Shown here piece after piece: positions 7,567 through 15,195 of a DNA stretch of 40,873 bases. Below the pieces are notes generated by a model. That model searched no databases. It saw nothing but the letters and a program-made list of their open reading frames with translations, and was not told the origin of the DNA. The translations under genes and the position numbers were made by a program. The number at the start of each line of letters is the position of its first letter. The first letter of the stretch is position 1. Source of the DNA: Rickettsiales bacterium (lineage in GTDB: Bacteria > Pseudomonadota > Alphaproteobacteria > Rickettsiales > SXRF01); assembly GCA_947459535.1 (NCBI GenBank), contig CANHDY010000004.1:1-40873 (forward strand), read 5' to 3'.

Positions 7567-8073
7567 TTATGCCGCCATGGCCTTACGGAGTTGGTGGGAC
7601 GCATTAACACTGTGTTCCTGAAGGGGATCAAATGCCTTGCCACAACCATCGAACCAAACCTCCATTAATGCATTTGCCTCGTTAAAATAACGATCCATCG
7701 CTTTCTGCCATGCATTTTCACGCCACTTGCTCAAGTCGTTGAGATTGCGACATGCCAGAACTTCTTTGAAAAATGCGGCATTGTCAGAAAAAGCACGGTC
7801 TACGCTTTTCATCCATTGTTGGCTCACTTCACGCAACGCTTTCGAAGTGGCATTCCCCGACTCAACGCCCGCACAAAGCGCACCGCTGCAAGCGCCAGCA
7901 TATTCACGCGCCACACGGTTAAAATAATCCGCCTCGCGCAACATCTCCTCAATGCCATCGTGGCCCATGCTTATCGCTTTTTCCTTGGCATCACTCACCA
8001 TCTGCAGCGTTTCTCCCGCGTCCGGCTTTGCGCTTGTATGATTACGAGCCATTTTCCTTGCTTGCTGTGTCAT
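7567..8073 (-). CDS. phasin family protein
   Basis: A 168-aa, helix-rich protein without signal peptide. It carries the Phasin_2-like pattern of amphipathic helices: ADYFNRVAREYAGACSGALC, ESGNATSKALREVSQQWMKS, DNAAFFKEVLACRNLNDLSK and WQKAMDRYFNEANALMEVWF. Phasins coat polyhydroxyalkanoate granules and some act as general stress chaperones. No PHA synthase is visible in the window. The ATG at 8073 has a GGAAAG site 7 bases upstream. It is divergent from the host-attachment-like gene, and the FNR-like box between them is better spaced for the latter. Confidence 0.75.
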   Translation of the reverse strand: MTQQARKMARNHTSAKPDAGETLQMVSDAKEKAISMGHDGIEEMLREADYFNRVAREYAGACSGALCAGVESGNATSKALREVSQQWMKSVDRAFSDNAAFFKEVLACRNLNDLSKWRENAWQKAMDRYFNEANALMEVWFDGCGKAFDPLQEHSVNASHQLRKAMAA

Positions 8074-8146
8074 AAACTTTCCTTTCTGTGGTTGGATGGT
8101 CTGGAATCAGCAGACAACCCTCTCACACAGCTTAGAGCTCATGACT

Positions 8147-8160
8147 ATGATTACGGTTAA
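8147..8160 (+). promoter_or_regulatory. FNR-like box upstream of host-attachment-like gene
   Basis: ATGAT-TACG-GTTAA resembles the TTGAT-N4-ATCAA FNR consensus (7 of 10). A possible -10, TAGATA (8184-8189), lies about 30 bases from the box centre, close to class II activator spacing. This is the weakest of the six boxes. Confidence 0.5.
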
Positions 8161-8220
8161 AGTATTAGCAGGAAAAATATGCCTAGATACCTCCCCCCGA
8201 TAACTTGAATGGAGGAATGT

Positions 8221-8544
8221 ATGACACTAAACCATAGCTGGGCCGTGGTGGTGGATGACGGCCATGTATCGGTATTGAGCAGCCGCATTGCAGCCGAGGA
8301 TATTGTGCCTGTACGAGCACTGAATCGTCATAGTATCAACCGTGAAGAAGCAAGCGCCTATCTGGAAGAAGCGCTGGAGAATAACCGCTATGCCGCGCTC
8401 ATGCTGGTGGGCGCACCGGATAATTTGTACAACTTCCGTAAAACATTGAAGGAGCCGGTGCGAAGGCGTGTGGTGGCGGAAGTGATCCGGCCGAATCATA
8501 AGCCAGAATATATTGATGAACGCATCGAAGAGATGTGCGCCTGA
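8221..8544 (+). CDS. short host-attachment-like protein (PF10116-like)
   Basis: A 107-aa protein with N-terminal SWAVVVDDGHVSVLSSR. The C-terminal half reads ALMLVGAPDNLYNFRKTLKE, then PVRRRVVAEVIRPNH. This recalls the 'protein required for attachment to host cells' family, whose members keep a VVAD(G) start and a LG-LR-x-L...VxxEI end. It is shorter than the usual 140-150 residues, missing the variable middle. I start at 8221, six bases after GGAGG; the in-frame ATG at 8209 would use that Shine-Dalgarno as coding. Family members are often found in FNR/Anr-controlled stress clusters, which fits here. Function unknown. Confidence 0.6.
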   Translation: MTLNHSWAVVVDDGHVSVLSSRIAAEDIVPVRALNRHSINREEASAYLEEALENNRYAALMLVGAPDNLYNFRKTLKEPVRRRVVAEVIRPNHKPEYIDERIEEMCA

Positions 8545-8604
8545 GGCGCAGCCATCAACGTGAAGGCGCATGGGTTGGAAAAGCAGCAACCAATAGCAGC
8601 ACAA

Positions 8605-8644
8605 GCGCATAAAAAATCATAGGATTTTTTATGTGCAATTTTTG
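8605..8644. terminator. rho-independent terminator after the 8221-8544 gene
   Basis: A 14-base arm (8605-8618, GCGCATAAAAAATC) pairs with GATTTTTTATGTGC (8623-8636) around a 4-base loop, with one G-T pair, followed by a short T-run. Confidence 0.75.
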
Positions 8645-8654
8645 TTGATGGACT

Positions 8655-8668
8655 TTGACTGCGATCAA
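8655..8668 (+). promoter_or_regulatory. FNR box and class II promoter of hsp20
   Basis: TTGAC-TGCG-ATCAA matches the FNR consensus at 9 of 10 positions and extends to the 18-base CTTTGACTGCGATCAAAG. A TATAGA -10 element (8690-8695) puts the box centre at about -41, the class II activator position. Confidence 0.8.
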
Positions 8669-8763
8669 AGAATTCACCGCTCGCAGGACTATAGAGAGAA
8701 AAACGCTCACATGCGTGAACGCGGCCTTCCAACTTGAATCCAACCTGAAAGATGGAGAATATT

Positions 8764-9267
8764 ATGACAGTTCGTGATTTACTACCTTTTGGCAGAACTT
8801 CGGTGCCGGTGACGCGCGGCGGAAACCCCATCGTTAGTTTTCAGGATGAAATGAATAAATTGTTTAGCGATTTCTTTGGTGATTTGTCTGTGCCCGGCTG
8901 GGCGAGGCCGTCGTCGGAGCTCTCCCTTGCCATCAGCCCGGCGGTAGATGTGACCGAAAACAGCAAGGAGTTCAAAATCTTCTGCGACCTTCCCGGCATG
9001 GAAGCAAAGGATGTGCAGATCAGCACCGCCGAGGGCTACATCACCATCAAGGGTGAGAAAAAGCAGGAGAGTAAAGAAGAGCATGAGGGATATTTCCGTC
9101 AGGAGCGTTCTTACGGCTCGTTCCAGCGCGTCGTGGCGCTGCCAGATACTGCTAACCTCGATAAGGCCGAGGCCAGTTTCAAAAACGGCGTGCTTACAAT
9201 TGCCGTGCCCAAAAAAGCAGGCGCTCAGAGCAAAGAACGGAAAATCGAGATCAAGCAGGCGGCTTGA
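8764..9267 (+). CDS. Hsp20/alpha-crystallin small heat shock protein
   Basis: A 167-aa chaperone. An N-terminal arm (RDLLPFGRTSVPVTRGG, then FQDEMNKLFSDFFGD) is followed by the alpha-crystallin domain: AVDVTENSKEFKIFCDLPGM, YITIKGEKK, the GSFQRVVALPD strand and FKNGVLTIAVPKK, the conserved G-V-L motif. The family binds unfolding proteins without ATP. I use the ATG at 8764, eight bases after GGAG; the in-frame ATG at 8752 lacks a site. An FNR box sits upstream, so induction at low oxygen is likely. A strong terminator follows at 9282-9323. Confidence 0.93.
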   Translation: MTVRDLLPFGRTSVPVTRGGNPIVSFQDEMNKLFSDFFGDLSVPGWARPSSELSLAISPAVDVTENSKEFKIFCDLPGMEAKDVQISTAEGYITIKGEKKQESKEEHEGYFRQERSYGSFQRVVALPDTANLDKAEASFKNGVLTIAVPKKAGAQSKERKIEIKQAA

Positions 9268-9281
9268 AGTAGTTTATTGAG

Positions 9282-9323
9282 ACTGGTGCGCGGGCTGTTT
9301 TATGCTCGCGCCTCCAGTTTTTT
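9282..9323 (+). terminator. rho-independent terminator of hsp20
   Basis: ACTGG-T-GCGCGGGC pairs with GCTCGCGC-CT-CCAGT around TGTTTTA, followed by a run of six T. The remainder of 9324-9493 has no recognisable gene or FNR box. Confidence 0.8.
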
Positions 9324-9493
9324 AAGCTGCGCATCAATAGCCCTGCCTATGTAGTATGACACACCGCCGGCTTATTAACCGTACTTGACGAGCTGGAGGC
9401 GCTTGTATTTGCCGACGGCATCGGCAAAAATGTTGCCACTGCACGCGAACCGAACCGATTACTCACTCAGCGCGCTGATGAAAGGAAAATCCC

Positions 9494-10048
9494 ATGCCGG
9501 TTCGAACTGTTGATGCAAATACCTTAAAGATATGGCTCGACAAGAACGAAGCCGTACTCGTGGATGTGCGTGAGGCGGAAGAACATCAGGCCAGCAGCAT
9601 TCCCGGCGCGACGCTGCTGCCGCTAGCGAATGTTTCCAGATCGACCCTGCCAAACTACGCTGGCAAAAAATTGGTGGTTCACTGCCGTAAAGGCGGACGT
9701 GGCGGCACGGCGTGCGAGAAGTTATTAGCCGAAGACCCTAATCTCGACATTTACAATCTCGAAGGTGGGATTGAGGCATGGGCGAAAGCGGGGCAGTCAA
9801 TCAAGGCCGATGGCGCATTCTTTCTGCCGTTGGACAGGCAAGTGCAGCTGACCATTGGCCTATGCCTGTTCATTGGAAGCTGGCTGGGTTACAGTTACGA
9901 GAGTCCGGCATGGTTTCTGTTGACTGGATTACTTGGTACCGGCCTGATTATCGCCGGAGCTAGTGGCTCTTGTGGGCTTGCCTTGCTGATGGCCAAAGCA
10001 CCATGGAACCAGAAGAGTACGGCTGCTTCATATTGTAAGGTGAAATGA
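9494..10048 (+). CDS. rhodanese domain fused to DUF2892 membrane domain
   Basis: A 184-aa protein. Residues 1-105 are a rhodanese domain (VLVDVREAEEHQASSIPGA, active-site loop HCRKGGRGG with Cys64, and NLEGGIEAWAKAG). Residues from about 112 onward are a DUF2892 domain with two hydrophobic helices (VQLTIGLCLFIGSWLG and WFLLTGLLGTGLIIAG). It should sit in the inner membrane with its sulfurtransferase domain in the cytoplasm. The family moves sulfane sulfur, often in sulfide detoxification. OsmC follows after one base, so the two are probably cotranscribed; OsmC-like proteins and rhodaneses often act together in sulfur and peroxide stress (inference). Confidence 0.9.
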   Translation: MPVRTVDANTLKIWLDKNEAVLVDVREAEEHQASSIPGATLLPLANVSRSTLPNYAGKKLVVHCRKGGRGGTACEKLLAEDPNLDIYNLEGGIEAWAKAGQSIKADGAFFLPLDRQVQLTIGLCLFIGSWLGYSYESPAWFLLTGLLGTGLIIAGASGSCGLALLMAKAPWNQKSTAASYCKVK

Positions 10049-10049
10049 T

Positions 10050-10451
10050 ATGGCTGAAGAAAAAAAGATCACCGGTTATGTGACAGAAACCGGCGAAAGT
10101 GCCTATGCCGTTTCCATTGACGTGAATGGCCACACGCTTAAAGGCGACGAACCGGTATCGTTTGGCGGCGGCAATTCTGGCCCTGCACCTTACGATTTGC
10201 TGCTGGCAGCGCTCGGTGAATGCACGGCGATGACAGTGCGCTGGTATGCCCTCCAGCAGAAATGGCCGCTCGAAAAGGTGGAAGTAAAACTCTCGCACCA
10301 GAAAATCGACAAAGTCGATACCTTTGAGAAACAGATAATTATCCACGGAGAAAAGCTCACGGCGGAGCAACGCAGTAAACTTATCGACGTCGCCGCCAAG
10401 TGTCCCGTGCAGCGCACATTGCAATCGGATGTGGTGATTCACACTATTTGA
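10050..10451 (+). CDS. OsmC family protein (peroxide/thiol stress)
   Basis: A 133-aa OsmC-like protein. The catalytic cysteines are Cys58 in LAALGECTAMT and Cys118 in AAKCPVQRTL, the arrangement used for reducing organic hydroperoxides. The N-terminal half contains the beta-rich part with SFGGGNSGPAPYDLLLAAL. It starts one base after the rhodanese stop with a GGTGAAATG-type leader. Its end overlaps the tail of the convergent P-type ATPase by 8 bases. A role in redox or sulfur-stress defence is likely. Confidence 0.9.
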   Translation: MAEEKKITGYVTETGESAYAVSIDVNGHTLKGDEPVSFGGGNSGPAPYDLLLAALGECTAMTVRWYALQQKWPLEKVEVKLSHQKIDKVDTFEKQIIIHGEKLTAEQRSKLIDVAAKCPVQRTLQSDVVIHTI

Positions 10452-12282
10452 TATCCGCCTCCACCTTCGGTTGCCAGGTCAGGCGCAGCGCATTCATGAT
10501 CGCAAGCACGTCGATGGCTTCTTGCAATAGCGCGCCCTGCACGGGAGTGATGTGCCCCAATGCTGCGAAACCCATACCGATAAGGCTCACTACAATGCCA
10601 CCAATCGCGCTTTGCAGGGCGATTGCCCGAAAGCGCGCACTGATATGAATCAGCTCATCCACCTTCGCCAGTGTATTTTCTAAAATGACCGCACCTGCGG
10701 CTTCTGCCGTCACACTCTGACCACCAAAAGCGATGCCGACAGTAGCCACCGCAAGCGCAGGCGCATCGTTAATGCCGTCACCCATAAACAATGTCGGTGC
10801 CTTGCTATTCTCTGCCTGCACGATGGCAACTTTCTGCTCTGGCGACTGGCTGGCATGCGTGTCCGTGATGCCGATCTGTTTTGCCAGATATTCCACTTCA
10901 GAGGCGCGGTCACCCGATACCAGCATCACTTTGGTAAATTGATGTGCAGGCGCAAGGTGGTTGATAAAGGATCGCCCCTCGGCACGTGGGGCATCCCGAA
11001 AGGAGAAGATACCCGCAGGCATGCCCGCAGCCAGTACCACACATTCCATACCGGGTTGGGCGGGTGGCAAACCGGCAACGATCGCTTGTGCCAACTTCTT
11101 ACGGTGGCTGATGATGATCTCTTGTCCGTCAATCTGGCCGGTGAGGCCTTGCCCTGGTTTTTCTGATACGCGCACCGCTTCTTTGAATGCAATCTTTTCC
11201 TGCTGGGCTTTTTTAAGAATGGCCGAGGAAAGCGGATGCTTGGAATAGCGCTCTAAACTGGCAGTGACTTGTAACAACGCATCACGGCTCATGGTTCCCA
11301 GCGGGATGATTTCGGTAAGTTCCGGTTTGCCATAGGTCAGCGTGCCGGTTTTATCAAAAATTGCCGTGCGGCAAGTAGGCAAACGCTCCAGCACCCCTGG
11401 GTCTTTGATTACAATACCATGGCGTGCCGCAAGCGATATTGCACCAATGATGGTGACAGGAATGGCGATAATCAAGGGGCACGGAGTAGCAATCACCAGC
11501 ACCGAGAGAAACCGCAACGCATCGCCCGTAATAAGCCAGGCAAGGCAAGCAACCACCAACGCAAATACAGCAAATGCCGCCCCCAATCGATCCCCCAGAC
11601 GACGCAGGCGTGGGCGCTCTTGTTCTGCCTGTTCCATCACCTGCATGATTCTGGCATAGCGCGAATCCTGCGGCAGTTTTTCAGCACGGATGGTAAGTGC
11701 TGCTTCGCCGTTTACTGCGCCGGAGAGCACCGCCACGCCGGGTGCTTTAGAAACCAGATACGGCTCTCCGGTGAGGTAGGATTCATCCATCGAGCCATGG
11801 CCTTCGATCACGATGCCATCCACCGGTGCGGTTTCATGCGGGTAGATCACCATCGTATCAGCAATGGCAATATCGCTGATAGCGATATCCTCAATATGTT
11901 CACCAATTTTACGATGGGCACGTGCAGGCATACGTGCAGCAAGTAACCGTAGTGCGGTAGACGCCCGCCGCACAGCATAAATCTCCAACGCCTGCCCCCC
12001 CGCAAGCATCAGAATAATCAGCGCCGCTGCAAGATATTGCTCCAGTATGGCTGCAGCGACCAGCTCGATCCCACCCAGCAAATCCGCGCCCCATTCACCC
12101 TTCAGTGTTTTAATGGCAATTCGGATAACCAGCGGTATACCGCCAATGGTAATCAGCGTCAGAAGTGGCATGTCACGATTCTGAGCCAGTACGAAATGCA
12201 GTCCCATGGCCACAAGCGCGGCAATCACCAGCGCAAACTGCCAGCGAGAATATAGTGGCGGTTCAGTCTCCGCTGTTGTCAT
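10444..12282 (-). CDS. P1B-type metal-transporting ATPase with TPCP motif (P1B-5-like)
   Basis: A 612-aa P-type ATPase. Motifs seen: TGEP (171-174) in the actuator domain, TPCP (266-269) in the transport helix, DKTGT (310-314) with the phosphorylated Asp310, KHPLS (348-352) and GDGINDAPAL (501-510). The last helix carries LLQEAIDVLAIMNALR (586-600). TPCP plus QExxD is the pattern described for P1B-5 ATPases such as Sinorhizobium Nia (Ni/Fe). It has neither an N-terminal heavy-metal domain nor the C-terminal hemerythrin domain of typical P1B-5 proteins. The start overlaps the MgtC-like gene by 20 bases, so they form an operon, preceded by an FNR-like box at 12783. Substrate is inferred, not shown. 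Confidence 0.85.
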   Translation of the reverse strand: MTTAETEPPLYSRWQFALVIAALVAMGLHFVLAQNRDMPLLTLITIGGIPLVIRIAIKTLKGEWGADLLGGIELVAAAILEQYLAAALIILMLAGGQALEIYAVRRASTALRLLAARMPARAHRKIGEHIEDIAISDIAIADTMVIYPHETAPVDGIVIEGHGSMDESYLTGEPYLVSKAPGVAVLSGAVNGEAALTIRAEKLPQDSRYARIMQVMEQAEQERPRLRRLGDRLGAAFAVFALVVACLAWLITGDALRFLSVLVIATPCPLIIAIPVTIIGAISLAARHGIVIKDPGVLERLPTCRTAIFDKTGTLTYGKPELTEIIPLGTMSRDALLQVTASLERYSKHPLSSAILKKAQQEKIAFKEAVRVSEKPGQGLTGQIDGQEIIISHRKKLAQAIVAGLPPAQPGMECVVLAAGMPAGIFSFRDAPRAEGRSFINHLAPAHQFTKVMLVSGDRASEVEYLAKQIGITDTHASQSPEQKVAIVQAENSKAPTLFMGDGINDAPALAVATVGIAFGGQSVTAEAAGAVILENTLAKVDELIHISARFRAIALQSAIGGIVVSLIGMGFAALGHITPVQGALLQEAIDVLAIMNALRLTWQPKVEADIK

Positions 12283-12727
12283 AACGATCGCTCGCAGTTT
12301 CTTTATGCTTTGTTTGGGAATTTATATAATGCACAATCGGGCGTAGCGACACGTTTACCAACATGATGCAGACAGTCAATAATGCCGCCTCGGCAAAATA
12401 ACCCGCGCCAGCAAAAAGCCCCACCGCCACGCTGCACCATAAAGTGGCGGCAGTATTACAGCCTTTGATCGTTATGCCCTCATGTATGATGACACCCGCG
12501 CCCAGAAAACCAATGCCGGTGATGATGCCAGCAATAATATGTACGATAGCCGTCGGATCACCCGTGGGTAATCTTTCAGCAAATGCCATCATCGCTGCCG
12601 AGCCAAGCGTGACCAGTGTGTTGGTGCGCAAGCCCACATAACGGCTGCGCCATTGCCGCTCCAGGCCAATGGCGCTGCCGAAAAGCAGCGCCAGTCCTAA
12701 TCGCAGCGCCAACTCATGAAAACTCAT
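12263..12727 (-). CDS. MgtC/SapB family membrane protein
   Basis: A 154-aa membrane protein with the MgtC signature GLERQWRSRYVGLRTNTLV near residues 21-39 and four or five hydrophobic helices. It lacks the C-terminal soluble domain of virulence MgtC, so it is the short SapB-type form. MgtC-like proteins modulate ATP synthase, Mg2+ or acid tolerance in various bacteria; the role here is unknown. I start at the ATG at 12727, downstream of AAGAG; a longer frame to 12751 would begin upstream of the likely transcript start. It heads a two-gene operon with the ATPase. Confidence 0.85.
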   Translation of the reverse strand: MSFHELALRLGLALLFGSAIGLERQWRSRYVGLRTNTLVTLGSAAMMAFAERLPTGDPTAIVHIIAGIITGIGFLGAGVIIHEGITIKGCNTAATLWCSVAVGLFAGAGYFAEAALLTVCIMLVNVSLRPIVHYINSQTKHKETASDRYDNSGD

Positions 12728-12782
12728 ATGCACTCTTACATTACCACCCACTGACTCTTAGCCGTAAAAATAGTGGGCGGAC

Positions 12783-12796
12783 TTAACCGAAATCAA
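12783..12796 (-). promoter_or_regulatory. FNR-like box of the mgtC-ATPase operon
   Basis: On the minus strand TTGAT-TTCG-GTTAA, 8 of 10 to the FNR consensus. A weak -10, TAAGAG (12760-12755), lies 29-30 bases from its centre, exact class II spacing. The 335-base gap 12728-13063 holds this box and the one at 12985, and otherwise nothing I recognise. Confidence 0.65.
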
Positions 12797-12984
12797 TTTT
12801 CTGAAAGAATCAAACAAACTGCTGGTAGTGAAAATCTGGAGGGTTTTACAACCATTGCTCCTGTCTCGGCACGATTGTCTCTGCTTCGCATTGATAATGA
12901 GAAATCGTCGTTGCAGCCCCCCTCGTATCTGCACAGTTACGGAAATACATACCGCAATTCTTCATCACTTTTTTCTGCACTAAT

Positions 12985-12998
12985 TTGATCGTGGTTAA
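12985..12998 (+). promoter_or_regulatory. FNR-like box of the PepSY operon
   Basis: TTGAT-CGTG-GTTAA, 8 of 10 to the FNR consensus and nearly the same half-sites as the divergent box at 12783. A weak -10 candidate TAATTG (13021-13026) is about 30 bases from its centre. Confidence 0.65.
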
Positions 12999-13063
12999 AG
13001 TTTTCTCTGAAAAACAAAGCTAATTGTTCGGTTCCTTAAGCAAGCGAAAAAGAGAGGGTGATC

Positions 13064-13588
13064 ATGTTACGATATCTTTTAATGGGCACTGCACTATCCT
13101 GTTTCATCCTGCCCACCGCTTCTTCGGCAGTGGCTGCGGAACCCGCCACAGGCATTGTGGAGACAGGGCTTCGCAAAGCGGTGGATGTGGCGCTTGCCCA
13201 TACCTCTGGTCAGGTGCTGGAGGTGGAGCGTGAGTATAAAGATGGCAAGCAAGTCTATGAGGTCGATATCGTGCACGGCAACCAGCTCACGGAAGTGAGT
13301 GTGGATGTCATTGAGCAGAAAGTGATCCGTGCGAAAACCGATGATGTTAAACATCGTATCAAGAAATCATTGATCTCCGATAAAACCCTTGCCGCCTTAC
13401 GGGGGGCAAAGGTGACACTGCCTGAAGCCATCGCCAAAGCAGAAGAAGCCAGGCAGGCCAAGGCCTCGGAGGTGGATTTCAAACGCGAGGACGGCAGGTA
13501 TGTCTATGAAATCAAAATGCAGGCCAATGATAAGCACATGGAAGTGCTGGTGGACATCAACACAGGTGAACTGCGCGAAGAAAGCTAA
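13064..13588 (+). CDS. exported protein with two PepSY domains
   Basis: A 174-aa protein. The first 26 or so residues form a Sec signal peptide (LMGTALSCFILPTASSAVAA). Two PepSY-like repeats follow: about 30-75 (ALAHTSGQVLEVEREYKDGK, then YEVDIV) and about 118-172 (LPEAIAKAEEARQAKASEVD, then YEIKMQANDKHMEVLVDINTG). PepSY domains are thought to bind or inhibit partners in the periplasm; the target is unknown. I choose the ATG at 13064, just after AGAGAGGG, over the in-frame GTG at 13058. It is first in an operon with a Cys-rich helical bundle and a membrane protein, behind an FNR-like box. Confidence 0.85.
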   Translation: MLRYLLMGTALSCFILPTASSAVAAEPATGIVETGLRKAVDVALAHTSGQVLEVEREYKDGKQVYEVDIVHGNQLTEVSVDVIEQKVIRAKTDDVKHRIKKSLISDKTLAALRGAKVTLPEAIAKAEEARQAKASEVDFKREDGRYVYEIKMQANDKHMEVLVDINTGELREES

Positions 13589-13602
13589 TAGCCGAAGGGA
13601 AG

Positions 13603-13953
13603 ATGATGATGGATACGAGAACTGAAGCCATTACCTACTGCCATGAGTGCCATATCGCTTGTCAGGAAGCGCTCGCTTATCATGGCGATGAGAAAGGTGG
13701 ATCACAACTTTCTCACCAGCACATCAAGCGCCTGATGGCGGCGATTACGCTCACACAAACCACAACGGACATGTTGATTATCCGCGCGCCGCTGATCGAC
13801 CAGCTATGTGAACTAACCGCGCGTGTGCTTGAGCAATGCGCCGCCAGCTGTGATGCCATCCATATTGATGCCATGAAACGCGCGGCCAGCAGCTGCCAAC
13901 GCTGTGTTCATGCGCTTTACGAAGCAAGCAATCACATCAAGCAGGCAGCCTAG
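13603..13953 (+). CDS. Cys-rich four-helix-bundle protein (DUF326/Csp-like)
   Basis: A 116-aa cytosolic-type protein with eight cysteines in helical spacing: C13, C16 and C20 (CHECHIAC), C69, C79 and C83 (CELTARVLEQCAASC), C98 and C101 (CQRC). It resembles DUF326 and the copper-storage Csp family, whose cysteines line a four-helix bundle and hold many Cu(I) ions. Eight cysteines is fewer than in characterised Csp proteins, so capacity would be smaller. There is no signal peptide. ATGs at 13603, 13606 and 13609 are all possible after GAAGGGAAG. It lies between the PepSY gene and a membrane protein, a few bases from each. Copper is a family-based guess. Confidence 0.75.
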   Translation: MMMDTRTEAITYCHECHIACQEALAYHGDEKGGSQLSHQHIKRLMAAITLTQTTTDMLIIRAPLIDQLCELTARVLEQCAASCDAIHIDAMKRAASSCQRCVHALYEASNHIKQAA

Positions 13954-13962
13954 AGGGTTTCC

Positions 13963-14400
13963 ATGGAGCACGTTGTCGCGTTCATGATCGGCACGACTGC
14001 GATTGTGATCGGCTTTTCACTTTTATTGCACCCCAATGCTTGGCTGGCGTGGGTGAAACATTTACGCGCACAGGGGGTATCTGCCGCGTTGATGGTGGGT
14101 TATCTGCACCTCATCATCGGCACATTCATCGTTGGGTTTCACTGGAAATGGCAAGGCTGGCCCTTACTGCTCACACTCATTGGCGTGAAAGCTATCCTTG
14201 AAGGTGTTGTCTACACGTTGTTCCCTAAAGCGATGCTGGCGATGCTGGCGTGGTATGAGCCGCTTCATCGTGGATGGTGCCGCGTTGCGGGGCTTTTAAC
14301 CATTGTCATTGGCATGCTGGTACTATGCGAATGGATGCAATATATGTGGCCGGACTACGTCTGGTATCCACGCTTTAATCAAGCAAGCTCAGCGCAATAG
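13963..14400 (+). CDS. unknown four-helix membrane protein
   Basis: A 145-aa protein with about four transmembrane helices: VAFMIGTTAIVIGFSLLL, SAALMVGYLHLIIGTFIVGF, WPLLLTLIGVKAILEGVVYT and VAGLLTIVIGMLVLCEWMQY. It is rich in Trp and His (HPNAWLAWVKH, HWKWQGWP). I do not recognise the family. It begins ten bases after the Cys-rich protein, with AGAGGG upstream, so it completes the PepSY operon. A role tied to metal or redox handling in the membrane is only suggested by its neighbours. Confidence 0.75.
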   Translation: MEHVVAFMIGTTAIVIGFSLLLHPNAWLAWVKHLRAQGVSAALMVGYLHLIIGTFIVGFHWKWQGWPLLLTLIGVKAILEGVVYTLFPKAMLAMLAWYEPLHRGWCRVAGLLTIVIGMLVLCEWMQYMWPDYVWYPRFNQASSAQ

Positions 14401-14434
14401 CGCACCCTGCTGCACACGTCCTAGACGGCGATGC

Positions 14435-14470
14435 GAAAAAACGCCCGGCTCACGGGCAGTGTGAGCCGGG
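14435..14470 (-). terminator. rho-independent terminator of the CBS-gene transcript
   Basis: CCCGGCTCAC (14444-14453) pairs with GTGAGCCGGG (14461-14470), a perfect 10-bp stem. On the minus strand it is followed by GCGTTTTTT. It also separates this transcript from the convergent PepSY operon. Confidence 0.9.
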
Positions 14471-14494
14471 GAACGGGAAATCCGCGTTTCGGGA

Positions 14495-14953
14495 TTAATC
14501 ACAGCCCCAGCCCGCAACAGCTTTCTGTTGCGGCTTAACAAGTTCGTGCAGCACTTTGTCGCCTTTGTCTCGGTTGCCCTGAGCGCGCAGTAGCTCCGCC
14601 TGCGTGACAATACCGGTGGCACGCTTCCCCTTATTCACCACCAGACGACACACGCTATTCATGCGCATTTTCTCAGCTGCATCTTCGATATCGTCCTCTT
14701 CATCGCAGCAATGCACCTTCCTGGTCATCACTTCCTGCACTTGCGTTTTAGCCGGGTCTTTGCCCTCGGCCGTAACACGGATAGTGATGTCGCGGTCAGT
14801 AATCATACCGATGATTTTGTCGGGATCCTCTCCCACTGGCAGCACGCCGCAATCCATCCCCTTCATGCGCTTTGCTGCTTCTTTTATACTGTCTGCAGGG
14901 TCGATTAACTCCGGCTCAAAGGTCATTACATCTTTGACTTTAATCGGTTTCAT
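14495..14953 (-). CDS. tandem CBS-domain protein
   Basis: A 152-aa protein made almost wholly of two CBS motifs. The first is VKDVMTFEPELIDPADSIKE to PVGEDPDKIIGMITDRDITI. The second is VQEVMTRKVHCCDEEDDIED to LVVNKGKRATGIVTQAELLR. A paired CBS module binds adenine nucleotides; stand-alone ones sense energy state. The tail ends in GWGCD, and Cys-Cys sits in the second motif. The start ATG at 14953 follows GGAG; the longer frame to 15115 is an overlap with a small ORF. It is the last gene of a three-gene minus-strand transcript and often occurs in FNR/Anr-controlled stress sets. Confidence 0.9.
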   Translation of the reverse strand: MKPIKVKDVMTFEPELIDPADSIKEAAKRMKGMDCGVLPVGEDPDKIIGMITDRDITIRVTAEGKDPAKTQVQEVMTRKVHCCDEEDDIEDAAEKMRMNSVCRLVVNKGKRATGIVTQAELLRAQGNRDKGDKVLHELVKPQQKAVAGWGCD

Positions 14954-15003
14954 AATAATTCTCCGTTGGTTAATGGTTCTCAGTAAAACCGTCCGCAAAC
15001 ACA

Positions 15004-15183
15004 TCAGTGATCGCCCGCATGAGGGAAATAACCGATACTCATAACTACCGTACTCGCCGTGAAAAGATGTTTGCTGGTTTGCTTTTCTATTGTCGTAGTC
15101 TCGGCAAGATCGCACGGTTTGTGTCCTGTCTCTTGCGTCCAGACCCCCGGGGCAACAATATGTTTTTCTTTAATATTCAGCAT
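15004..15183 (-). CDS. small unknown protein, 59 aa
   Basis: A complete small ORF from ATG 15183 to TGA 15006-15004, encoding a 59-aa protein that begins MLNIKEKHIVAPGVWTQETG and ends IGYFPHAGDH. It has an AGAAGGGG ribosome site seven bases upstream and starts 12 bases after the preceding gene's stop. Position, spacing and site argue that it is translated. I recognise no family, and no membrane helix or signal peptide is clear. It lies between the 105-aa protein gene and the CBS gene on one transcript. Confidence 0.55.
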   Translation of the reverse strand: MLNIKEKHIVAPGVWTQETGHKPCDLAETTTIEKQTSKHLFTASTVVMSIGYFPHAGDH

Positions 15184-15195
15184 AGCGAGCCCCTT

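Noticed and set aside
7413-7607. Small plus-strand ORF between the riboswitch and phasin genes
   Set aside because: No conserved motif, no convincing ribosome site, and it runs through the inverted repeat and into the phasin 3' end.
9377-9390. Possible FNR box TTAAC-CGTA-CTTGA before the rhodanese gene
   Set aside because: The right half-site matches poorly, so it was not counted with the six better boxes.
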